Source of the DNA: Chloroflexota bacterium
GTDB lineage: Bacteria; Chloroflexota; Dehalococcoidia; Lucifugimonadales; JAPUKM01
Length of the DNA: 7,310 bases
Reading direction: 5' to 3'
Assembly: GCA_027295645.1 (NCBI GenBank)
Contig: JAPUKM010000130.1
Coordinates: forward strand, 1-7,310
Shown in pieces: positions 1 to 4,827 of the stretch. Under the pieces are notes generated by a model. That model saw only the letters and a list, made by a program, of their open reading frames with translations, did no database searches and was not told where the DNA came from. Each line of letters begins with the position of its first letter. Position 1 is the first letter of the stretch. The position numbers and the translations under genes are program-made.

Positions 1-493
1 TAGGCACGTCAAGAGGGGTCTGGTCAAAGTATCCGCCGCTGTCCAGCACCTCGCTAGAGGTAGCGTTCTTGAAATAGAAGTACTCAAGCTCTGGCCCGAC
101 GTAGAACGTGTAGCCCAGGTTGGCCGCGCGCTCAAGGTTACGGCGAAGAACATGCCGGGGGTCACCCTCAAAGGGCTGGCCTTCGGGGGTCTGAATGTCG
201 CAGAACATCCTGGCGACAGCGTTCTCGCGAGGCCTCCAGGGAAGGATGCGGAAGGTGCTGGGATCGGGCAGGGCCACCATATCGCTCTCGTCGATGCGAG
301 CAAATCCCTCTATAGAGGAGCCGTCAAAGCCCATACCTTGCAGAAGGGCGGTCTCCAACTCCGCCACGGTAATGGCAAACCCCTTCAGCTCACCGAGAAT
401 GTCCGGAAACCAGAGCCGGATGAACCGGACATCGTTCTCCCGGGCCGTGTGGAGCACAAACTCGATAGCATCTTCCCGCTCCTGCTTGTTCAT
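1..493 (-). CDS. glnA: Glutamine synthetase type I, alpha-like (3' end cut by window edge)
   Basis: Cytoplasmic enzyme joining ammonia to glutamate with ATP to make glutamine. My translation of the minus strand gives 164 residues before the edge. The beta-grasp N-terminal domain includes RFIRLWFPDILGELKGF (23-39), then DGSSIEGF (57-64), the PW and FCD segments near 85-99, FEGDPR (108-113), GPELEYF (133-139, with the metal-ligand glutamates E135 and E137) and GGYFD (153-157). The run of motifs resembles Bacillus-type GSI-alpha proteins more than the neighbouring full-length copy does, so the two are not recent duplicates. The start is ATG at 493, preceded by GGAGAGAAG as ribosome binding site. 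The catalytic C-terminal half and any adenylylation-loop region lie outside the window. It is the second glutamine synthetase in a row on this strand, 249 bp from the stop of the first, with its own promoter between them. Confidence 0.93.
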   Translation of the reverse strand, partial: MNKQEREDAIEFVLHTARENDVRFIRLWFPDILGELKGFAITVAELETALLQGMGFDGSSIEGFARIDESDMVALPDPSTFRILPWRPRENAVARMFCDIQTPEGQPFEGDPRHVLRRNLERAANLGYTFYVGPELEYFYFKNATSSEVLDSGGYFDQTPLDVP

Positions 494-611
494 CTTCTCT
501 CCGTTTTTACCCGCATCTGGATGGACGGGAGGGGACATGGCGCAATGGATTCAGCAGCGACACTGCGTGCGACTGACCAGTGGCCTTGTGCGCACCCCAG
601 CCAGGATATCA

Positions 612-640
612 AGTCTATGAAGTTGTGAATCCTCTGTCAA
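612..640 (-). promoter_or_regulatory. Sigma70-type promoter of the partial glnA
   Basis: On the minus strand, TTGACA (640-635) is a perfect -35 box. After exactly 17 bases comes TAGACT (617-612), a 4/6 match to the -10 consensus. Transcription would start near 605 and leave a leader of about 110 nt. I see no glutamine-riboswitch-like sequence or T-tract terminator in that leader. A lone GTGAC lies just upstream (660-656), without a correctly phased partner. Confidence 0.65.
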
Positions 641-690
641 TTATTTGTGAAAGGCGTCACATGATCTGCTGGCCGCAACACCTCAAGGCA

Positions 691-718
691 GCGGTGCAAG
701 GTGATCGCCTTGCTCCGC
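691..718. terminator. Hairpin downstream of the full-length glnA, no T-tract
   Basis: GCGG-T-GCAAGG, a 6-base loop, then CCTTGC-T-CCGC form a 10-bp stem with one mismatch. It lies 25 bp beyond the stop codon of the glutamine synthetase at 743. No run of T follows on either strand. It may be a mRNA 3' end or a weak terminator rather than a canonical intrinsic terminator. Confidence 0.35.
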
Positions 719-742
719 CAAACCTGAAGGGCTATCAGAGAG

Positions 743-2185
743 TTAGGCGTCCCAATAGAGATGAAACTCCCAAGGATGCGGGCGCAGACGCACCGGGTCC
801 ACCTCATTGACGCGCTTGTAGTCAATCCAGGTCTCAATGACGTCTTTGGTAAAGACATCGCCGCGCAGCAGGAATTCGTGGTCCTGCTCCAGGCCGTTCA
901 GCGCCTCCTCCAGAGAGCCGGGAACCTGGGTGACCGAGGCGGCCTCTTCCGGCGATAGCTCGTACAGGTCCTTGTCGATGGGTTCGCCTGGGTCAATCTT
1001 GTTGATGACCCCGTCCAAGCCGGCCATTAACATGGCCGTGAAGGCAAGGTACGGATTGCAGGTGGGGTCAGGCGGCCTGAACTCCACGCGCTTTGCATGA
1101 GGGCTCTTGCTGTAGACGGGGATCCGGGCGGCAGCGCTGCGGTTCCGCTGGGAGTACACCAGGTTGACCGGAGCCTCAAAGCCCGGTACCAGGCGCCGAT
1201 ATGAATTGGTGGTAGGAGCAGCCAGTGCCATGATCGCCGCAGCGTGCTTGAACAGCCCGCCTATGTAATGGAGCATCATCTGGCTGGCCAAAGCGTACCC
1301 GCTTTCGTCGAAGAACAGGTTCGTCCCCTCCTTCCACAGGCTCTGGTGGGTATGCATACCGGTACCGTTATCGTCGAAGAGCGGCTTGGGCATAAACGTG
1401 GCCGTCTTGCCATGGGCGTGGGCAACATTCTTGACGATGTACTTATGCAGCATGACCTGGTCGGCCATCCGGGTTAGGGAGCGGAAGCGCATAGAGATCT
1501 CACCCTGCCCGGCGGTGGCCACCTCGTGGTGGTGCACCTCCACGTCAATCCCGATGTCCATCATTTTGAGGACGCATTCGGAGCGGATGTCCTGGAGGGT
1601 GTCCACAGGCGGCACCGGGAAGTAGCCCCCCTTGTAGCGGGGCCGGTGTCCCAGGTTGGGAGAGCCGCCATTCCTCCCGGAGTTCCATATCCCCTCTTCT
1701 GAGTCGATGAAGTAGTAGCCGGAGTTGTGGGTCTGGTCAAAGCGCACGTCATCAAAGATGAAGTGCTCTAGCTCAGGGCCCCAGTAGCTCACATCGGCGA
1801 TACCACTGCTCTTCAGATAGGCCTCCGCCTTCTTGGCGATATGCCGAGGGTCCCGCGAGTACGAACTGTCGGCCACCGGATCCCGCACGTCGCAGATGAA
1901 GCTGGCCGTCGGTATCCGCGGCACCGGGTCTACAAAGAGAGTGGTTGCGTCGGGCACAAGCATCATGTCGCTCTCATCGATGGTCTGAAAGCCTCGAATG
2001 GACGAGCCGTCGAAGCCCAACCCCTCGATGAACGCGCCCTCGTCCAGATAGTCCAGGGGCACAGAGAAATGCTGCATCGTGCCGGGTAGATCAGTGAACT
2101 TCATGTCCACAATCTGAATGCCCTGCTCACGGCAAAAAGAGAAGATATCCGCCGGTGTTGTAGGAAGCGCGTGCTTGGTGGTCAT
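743..2185 (-). CDS. glnA: Glutamine synthetase type I, beta-type (adenylylation tyrosine present)
   Basis: Full-length dodecameric GSI-type enzyme, 480 aa (E. coli GlnA is 469), forming glutamine from glutamate, ammonia and ATP. Visible motifs in order: DGSS (59-62); GPELEHF with metal-ligand E138 and E140; VEVHHHEVATAGQGE (215-229); GTGMHTH (274-280); VPGFEAP (333-339); NRSAA (348-352); RVEFRPPDP (366-374). KDLYELSPEEA contains Tyr408, matching the site adenylylated by GlnE in beta-type enzymes. The C-terminus HPWEFHLYWDA matches the beta-type HPxEFxLY ending. I chose ATG at 2185 because GGGGAG lies 6 nt upstream; the in-frame TTG one codon earlier is only 3 nt from that site. A GlnR-like regulator gene lies immediately upstream with putative operator repeats between them, so nitrogen control of transcription plus covalent control of the enzyme is inferred. 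Confidence 0.97.
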   Translation of the reverse strand: MTTKHALPTTPADIFSFCREQGIQIVDMKFTDLPGTMQHFSVPLDYLDEGAFIEGLGFDGSSIRGFQTIDESDMMLVPDATTLFVDPVPRIPTASFICDVRDPVADSSYSRDPRHIAKKAEAYLKSSGIADVSYWGPELEHFIFDDVRFDQTHNSGYYFIDSEEGIWNSGRNGGSPNLGHRPRYKGGYFPVPPVDTLQDIRSECVLKMMDIGIDVEVHHHEVATAGQGEISMRFRSLTRMADQVMLHKYIVKNVAHAHGKTATFMPKPLFDDNGTGMHTHQSLWKEGTNLFFDESGYALASQMMLHYIGGLFKHAAAIMALAAPTTNSYRRLVPGFEAPVNLVYSQRNRSAAARIPVYSKSPHAKRVEFRPPDPTCNPYLAFTAMLMAGLDGVINKIDPGEPIDKDLYELSPEEAASVTQVPGSLEEALNGLEQDHEFLLRGDVFTKDVIETWIDYKRVNEVDPVRLRPHPWEFHLYWDA

Positions 2186-2216
2186 CAAAATCTCCCCGCT
2201 TCAATTGATCACGTTC

Positions 2217-2245
2217 AGTCTACGTACTTTCCAGCGGAGTTGAAG
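2217..2245 (-). promoter_or_regulatory. Probable activator-dependent promoter of full-length glnA
   Basis: The -10 candidate is TAGACT (2222-2217), identical to two better promoters in this window. The matching -35 position, 17 bp away, is CTTCAA (2245-2240), a poor match to TTGACA. A good -10 with a weak -35 and activator-like repeats just upstream fits an activated promoter. Start expected near 2210, leaving a leader of about 25 nt. Confidence 0.4.
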
Positions 2246-2253
2246 GGGGTTAT

Positions 2254-2280
2254 GTTACTATCGTGTTACATTTCACAAAC
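2254..2280 (-). promoter_or_regulatory. Putative GlnR box: phased GTAAC repeats
   Basis: On the minus strand GTAAC (2269-2265), six bases, GTAAC (2258-2254) form two direct repeats with an 11-bp period. A third, degenerate unit GTTTG (2280-2276) keeps the same phase. The actinobacterial GlnR consensus consists of GTnAC/GnAAC half-sites spaced by 6 bp. OmpR-family regulators in general bind direct repeats one helical turn apart. The pair is centred about 52 bp upstream of the expected glnA start, a typical activator position, and the adjacent gene encodes a GlnR-like protein. Confidence 0.6.
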
Positions 2281-2298
2281 TTCCCCCCAGGAAGGAAG
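2277..2298 (-). terminator. Weak hairpin after the GlnR-like gene
   Basis: The minus strand forms a stem from CTTCCTTC pairing with GGGGGAAG (two G-U pairs, 3-base loop), followed by only TTT. It lies about 20 nt past the regulator's stop codon. It could partly terminate the regulator transcript before glnA, but the short T-run makes this uncertain. Confidence 0.3.
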
Positions 2299-2316
2299 CT
2301 GCATGGCAGTGACGGG

Positions 2317-3003
2317 TTACGCCCTTTGTGCGGGGGAGCCCGGGGAGCGGAAACGGTAGCCCACGTTCCACACCGTTTCTATATACTCGGAGGTGCCGTC
2401 ATCGATCTTGCTGCGAAGGCGGCGGATGTGCACATCCACGGTGCGGGTGCCTCCAAAGTAATCGTAGCCCCATATCTCGCTCAGCAGGGCCTCCCTGGTA
2501 TACACCCGTCCCGGATAGGACGCCAGAAGGCAGAGGAGTTGGTACTCTTTGAACGTGAGGACCACTCGGCGGCCACCACAGGACACTTCGTACCTATCCA
2601 GGTCAATGACCATATCTCCTACCCGCAACACACTCCCCCCTCCGTCTGGGGCCTCCTCCCAGGCCAACTGCTTGATCCTGGACGTTACCTCCCCAGGCAA
2701 AGGGGGTGAAATGAAGAAGTCGTTGGCTCCCCAGGAGACGTCGTAGGCCTCCATCTGGTCAGGAGACAGGCCACAGAGGAGGGGAAGCCTCAATTGCCGG
2801 CACCGTCGCACCGCCGGGGGGACATCCTGAAGGTCACAGGCGCTCCCATCCAGGAGCACCGCATCCACCCTTCCATCCGTAGGACCCGTGTTCAGCGCCT
2901 GAACATCCCTGGTCACGGAGCAGGAGAGTCCCTCCCCCTCCAATACTTGGAGCAGGACGGTTGCGGGATCTCGGCGAGTCGCTAGAACGCACACATTATA
3001 CAT
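2317..3003 (-). CDS. glnR: GlnR-like orphan response regulator (OmpR/PhoB family)
   Basis: Predicted transcription factor of 228 aa: an N-terminal receiver-like domain (about 1-115) and a C-terminal winged helix (about 126-218). The winged helix contains LTFKEYQLL (149-157), WGYDYFGGTRTVDVHIRRLR (178-197) and NVGYRF (213-218). The WGYDYFGGTRTVDVH block and the receiver segment DVSWGANDFF (88-97) closely recall actinobacterial GlnR, as I remember that family. The receiver keeps D52 (VLLDG). It lacks the acidic pair expected after strand 1 (the sequence reads VLATRRDP) and the conserved lysine (ISPPLP where a K-P is usual). Control is therefore unlikely to depend on an ordinary histidine kinase, and no kinase gene is adjacent. 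The start ATG at 3003 begins strand 1 directly; no strong Shine-Dalgarno is seen. Its position upstream of glnA and of phased GTAAC repeats points to nitrogen regulation. PhoB-like regulation is the main alternative. Confidence 0.85.
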   Translation of the reverse strand: MYNVCVLATRRDPATVLLQVLEGEGLSCSVTRDVQALNTGPTDGRVDAVLLDGSACDLQDVPPAVRRCRQLRLPLLCGLSPDQMEAYDVSWGANDFFISPPLPGEVTSRIKQLAWEEAPDGGGSVLRVGDMVIDLDRYEVSCGGRRVVLTFKEYQLLCLLASYPGRVYTREALLSEIWGYDYFGGTRTVDVHIRRLRSKIDDGTSEYIETVWNVGYRFRSPGSPAQRA

Positions 3004-3035
3004 AGCACCAGCGCCACTTTCCGTGTCTGGTGCTA
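3003..3035. repeat. 9-bp inverted repeat spanning the regulator's promoter and start codon
   Basis: TAGCACCAG (3003-3011) and CTGGTGCTA (3027-3035) are perfect inverted repeats with a 15-bp spacer. One arm abuts the -10 box and the other ends in the ATG start codon. Since transcription should start near 3028, inside the upstream arm, a DNA operator for a dimeric repressor, perhaps autoregulation, is more likely than an RNA hairpin. Confidence 0.55.
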
Positions 3036-3043
3036 GTATAGCA
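3035..3043 (-). promoter_or_regulatory. Extended -10 promoter of the GlnR-like gene
   Basis: The minus strand reads TGCTATACT: a TGn extension followed by TATACT (5/6 match). No -35-like hexamer is found 16-18 bp upstream, which is usual for extended -10 promoters. Expected start near 3028, leader about 25 nt. Confidence 0.6.
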
Positions 3044-3072
3044 AAGGTTGGTGGGGCTGGCCCTGCTCACAC

Positions 3073-3105
3073 GGCACGGGTGCGATCAGACCTGATCGAG
3101 GTGCC
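3073..3105. repeat. Nested dyad between the moeB unit and the GlnR-like gene
   Basis: CGATCAG-AC-CTGATCG (3083-3098) is a 7-bp near-perfect palindrome. It is nested inside GGCAC (3073-3077) and GTGCC (3101-3105). As RNA from the minus strand it gives a hairpin about 22 nt after the stop of the small double-CxxC ORF, without a T-tract. As DNA it is operator-like, about 60 bp upstream of the GlnR-like gene's expected start. The sequence does not decide between the two roles. Confidence 0.45.
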
Positions 3106-3126
3106 GGAGGTCGTGCGCCCCCAGCC

Positions 3127-3246
3127 CTAGCCCAGGGAGATGTCCTCGCACTTCTCGCACGTCTTCGCGGGGACGAACCCCCAGCGCATCAGGTAGCCGA
3201 ACACAAAGCAACCGGCACAGAACCCCACAGGCTCAACTCCGGCCAT
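3127..3246 (-). CDS. Small double-CxxC (zinc-ribbon-like) protein overlapping moeB
   Basis: ATG at 3246 opens a 39-residue frame ending in TAG at 3127, overlapping the last 14 bases of the moeB-like gene in another frame. It contains FCAGCF (C10, C13) and TCEKCE (C30, C33), i.e. CxxC-X16-CxxC, a spacing suited to one Zn(II) or a small metal/redox site. A mainly hydrophobic segment FVFGYLMRWGFVP lies between the pairs. GGAGG lies 12 nt upstream of the ATG, slightly far; coupling to moeB translation is likely. I do not recognise a family. The paired cysteine motifs, the coupled start and the location directly after a sulfur-transfer enzyme argue that it is real; its short length argues for caution. 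Confidence 0.6.
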   Translation of the reverse strand: MAGVEPVGFCAGCFVFGYLMRWGFVPAKTCEKCEDISLG

Positions 3247-4081
3247 TGGCCGACGGAACCTCCGCATGGGGAAGGCCGCAGAACTCCTCGTAGTCGATGA
3301 GCTCGGTTACAGTGGGGCTGTCGCCGCAGACGGGGCAAGCGGTGTTCCGCCGTACCTTCACCTGCCGCGTCTCCATAGAGAGGGCATCAAAGAGGAGAAG
3401 GCGTCCCGTGAGGGTCTCGCCCAGACCAAGGATGATCTTAATAGTCTCTATCGCTTGGATGCATCCTACGATTCCGGGCAGGACTCCCAGGACCCCGGCC
3501 TCTGCACAGCTCGGCACCATTCCAGGCGGCGGCGGTGTCGGATACAGGCACCGGTAGCAGCCCTTACCAGGAATGAACGTAGCGGCCTGGCCCTCAAAGA
3601 GGAAGATGCTACCGTGCACACACGGCTTCCCGAGCATGACGCAGGCGTCATTGACCAGATAGCGTGTGGCAAAGTTATCGCTGCCGTCCACGATGATGTC
3701 GTATGGCTCCAGCACCTCCATGGCGTTCTCAGAGGTGAGCTGGAGGCGATGCTGGACCACCCGGACGTCGGGGTTGATGCCGGCAATCGTATCCGATGCG
3801 GACTCAACCTTTGGCCGCCCGATGTCCTGCGTCCGGTGGAGGATCTGGCGCTGGAGATTGGTGAGCTCCACATCATCAAAATCCACAATACCCAGCGTAC
3901 CCACCCCGGCGGCTGCCAGGTAGAGCGCCGTAGGAGAGCCGAGCCCACCCGCACCAATCAGCAGTACCTTTGCATCCAGCAGCTTCCTCTGGCCACTACC
4001 ACCTATCTGGGGCATGATGATATGCCGGCTGTACCGCTTAGCCTGCTCGGGTGTAAAAACCATTGGCTGTGTCTGTGTCAT
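3233..4081 (-). CDS. moeB: MoeB/ThiF/HesA-family sulfur-carrier adenylyltransferase (E1-like)
   Basis: Cytoplasmic E1-like enzyme of 282 aa that uses ATP to adenylate the C-terminal glycine of a ubiquitin-like sulfur carrier (MoaD, ThiS or CysO type) before sulfur transfer. The opening RYSRHIIMPQIGGSGQ (16-31) is typical of the family. Further motifs: nucleotide-binding GAGGLGS (43-49), D67/D69, NLQRQ (75-79), VDGSDNFATRY (131-141), and the conserved cysteine C192 in CAEAG, which aligns with the active-site Cys of ThiF/MoeB. Two pairs, CYRC (175-178) and CPVC (249-252), should bind structural zinc. There is no C-terminal rhodanese domain, unlike MoeZ. GGGGACAGCG before ATG 4081 is a fair ribosome site. 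No carrier gene is in the window, so the pathway (molybdopterin, thiamine or cysteine) is open; cysteine codons in the upstream leader favour a link to cysteine or sulfur supply. Confidence 0.93.
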   Translation of the reverse strand: MTQTQPMVFTPEQAKRYSRHIIMPQIGGSGQRKLLDAKVLLIGAGGLGSPTALYLAAAGVGTLGIVDFDDVELTNLQRQILHRTQDIGRPKVESASDTIAGINPDVRVVQHRLQLTSENAMEVLEPYDIIVDGSDNFATRYLVNDACVMLGKPCVHGSIFLFEGQAATFIPGKGCYRCLYPTPPPPGMVPSCAEAGVLGVLPGIVGCIQAIETIKIILGLGETLTGRLLLFDALSMETRQVKVRRNTACPVCGDSPTVTELIDYEEFCGLPHAEVPSANGRS

Positions 4082-4153
4082 CGCTGTCCCCTGTCCCGCC
4101 GTTCTCTTTTGAATTAGATGAGTCGTCTAGGTTAACGGTTCGCCACCACTGGC

Positions 4154-4191
4154 AAAAGAAAACGCCCCTCTCCACACGCTTGAGAGGGGCG
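4154..4191 (-). terminator. Intrinsic terminator in the moeB leader
   Basis: On the minus strand CGCCCCTCTC (4191-4182), a 9-base loop, then GAGAGGGGCG (4172-4163) form a perfect 10-bp GC-rich stem, followed directly by TTTTCTTTT (4162-4154). It lies after the Cys-codon leader ORF and about 70 nt before the moeB start codon, so when formed it would stop transcription before moeB. Confidence 0.85.
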
Positions 4192-4217
4192 CAAACGCCA
4201 GGTCGGCGTCTGCCCCT
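4185..4217 (-). promoter_or_regulatory. Antiterminator hairpin of the moeB attenuator
   Basis: AGGGGC (4217-4212) pairs with GCCCCT (4190-4185), and AGACGCC (4211-4205) with GGCGTTT (4199-4193; one G-U pair). The result is a 13-bp stem with a GC bulge and a 5-base loop. It consumes six bases of the terminator's left arm, so it and the terminator exclude each other. The alternative 9-bp stem GCAGACGCC/GGCGTTTGC (4213-4205 with 4199-4191) leaves nearly all of the terminator free to form. The upstream arm begins inside the leader ORF's stop codon, placing it under the footprint of a ribosome that has reached the stop. Confidence 0.7.
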
Positions 4218-4263
4218 AGTAGGAGCACATACAGGTGCAAACCGCTAGCTTTACTGTCATCAT
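4216..4263 (-). CDS. Cysteine-rich leader peptide (attenuator ORF)
   Basis: A 15-codon frame reads MMTVKLAVCTCMCSY and stops at TAG (4218-4216). Three of its last seven codons are cysteine (TGC 4239, TGT 4233, TGC 4227). The first two codons are both ATG and lie just after the -10 box, with the transcription start expected at about 4261-4260; translation may therefore be leaderless, from the second ATG. No Shine-Dalgarno could fit in so short a leader. Position, codon content and the mutually exclusive hairpins beyond the stop match a classical attenuation leader. With cysteinyl-tRNA abundant, the ribosome reaches the stop, masks the antiterminator and allows termination. When it is scarce, stalling on Cys codons frees the antiterminator and moeB is transcribed. 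That logic is inference; the ORF and the hairpins are directly visible. Confidence 0.75.
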   Translation of the reverse strand: MMTVKLAVCTCMCSY

Positions 4264-4267
4264 TTGA

Positions 4268-4296
4268 AGTCTAGAGCCTTCCTCAGGGGCTGTCAA
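4268..4296 (-). promoter_or_regulatory. Promoter of the Cys-leader/moeB unit
   Basis: Minus-strand TTGACA (4296-4291), a 17-bp spacer and TAGACT (4273-4268), the same arrangement as before the partial glnA. Start expected at about 4261, coinciding with the ATGATG of the leader ORF. It lies about 35 bp after the stop codon of the Rrf2 gene. Confidence 0.75.
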
Positions 4297-4330
4297 GGAA
4301 TGGCCACCTAGCACACCCTGGTGCAAGAGG

Positions 4331-4771
4331 CTAAATGTAGTACATGCCCCGGCCGACTAGGCGCTGCTGCTTGTTCGCCAGGTCGGCGATAGAGGTAGAG
4401 CGCAGCACGCTGTTGATTGTGTCCCCCACGGTCTGCCACACCTCGCGCTGTGCGCACGCGCTGGAGAGTCCACACTCCCCCGGGTGCTCCAGACATACCA
4501 GGGGTTCGCCTGTGCCCTCCAGGGTGACCATCACCATCTCCAGATTGATGTCTCCGGGGCTCTTGGCCAGGGCATGGCCTCCCTGAGGCCCTCTGCGGCT
4601 ACGGACGAGGCCGAACTTCTGCAGTGTACCCAGCAACTGGTCGAGGTAGGGCTCTGGAATCTCCTGCCGCCGTGCGATCTCCGCCGTGGGAACGTGTCCG
4701 TCGGTGCCATGTTGCGCCAACTCAACCAGGGCGCGGATCCCGTAGTCCACTTTCATAGGTATCCGCATCAT
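4331..4771 (-). CDS. Rrf2-family transcriptional regulator (CymR/IscR-like)
   Basis: DNA-binding regulator of 146 aa, the usual Rrf2 length. MKVDYGIRALVELA (6-19) and the winged helix-turn-helix AEIARRQEIPEPYLDQLL...GLVRSRRGPQGGHAL (about 30-68) are classic for the family. Three cysteines, C93, C100 and C106 (C-X6-C-X5-C), sit where IscR-type members bind an Fe-S cluster (C-X5-C-X5-C in IscR). The C-terminus MYYI resembles that of cysteine regulators such as CymR. Regulation of Fe-S or cysteine metabolism is therefore likely, but the sequence does not settle which. The start is ATG 4771 or the next codon, ATG 4768; GGGGAG lies 4 or 7 nt upstream, so the second may be preferred. Its own -10 box sits inside a palindrome, suggesting autoregulation. 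The Cys-leader/moeB unit follows on the same strand. Confidence 0.93.
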   Translation of the reverse strand: MMRIPMKVDYGIRALVELAQHGTDGHVPTAEIARRQEIPEPYLDQLLGTLQKFGLVRSRRGPQGGHALAKSPGDINLEMVMVTLEGTGEPLVCLEHPGECGLSSACAQREVWQTVGDTINSVLRSTSIADLANKQQRLVGRGMYYI

Positions 4772-4793
4772 CCATCTCCCCGTTCAGCCTGGT

Positions 4794-4808
4794 ATGCTAT
4801 TATAGCAT
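4794..4808. repeat. Palindrome over the Rrf2 gene's -10 box
   Basis: ATGCTA-TTA-TAGCAT is a perfect 6-3-6 inverted repeat whose centre contains the minus-strand TATAAT. This is a likely operator, possibly for autoregulation by the Rrf2 protein. Confidence 0.5.
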
Positions 4809-4827
4809 CGTACACTTGGCGAAACAA
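4799..4827 (-). promoter_or_regulatory. Promoter of the Rrf2 gene
   Basis: Consensus TATAAT (4804-4799) with a TGn extension, and TTGTTT (4827-4822) 17 bp upstream. Start near 4792 gives a leader of about 21 nt that contains the GGGGAG ribosome site. Confidence 0.7.

Noticed and set aside
494..605. Riboswitch or peptide attenuator in the leader of the partial glnA
   Set aside because: No glutamine-riboswitch-like sequence, no T-tract terminator and no leader ORF rich in one codon; only short weak stems.
152..628. Plus-strand frame of 158 codons opposite the partial glnA
   Set aside because: Antisense shadow of the glutamine synthetase N-terminus; no domain features.
641..660. GlnR box upstream of the partial glnA promoter
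   Set aside because: Only one clear half-site, GTGAC (660-656), with no second GTnAC or GnAAC at the 11-bp phase.
2186..2188. TTG start for the full-length glnA, one codon before ATG 2185
   Set aside because: Only 3 nt from the GGGGAG ribosome site, whereas ATG 2185 is 6 nt away.
3266..4117. Open frame of 283 codons on the plus strand opposite moeB
   Set aside because: It mirrors the MoeB/ThiF-like gene, has no recognisable family motifs, and the minus-strand protein has all expected catalytic and zinc-binding residues.
4150..4262. T-box, Moco or TPP riboswitch, or a tRNA gene, in the moeB leader
   Set aside because: I see no T-box sequence, no TPP or Moco core and no cloverleaf; the Cys-codon ORF plus two exclusive hairpins explains the leader.
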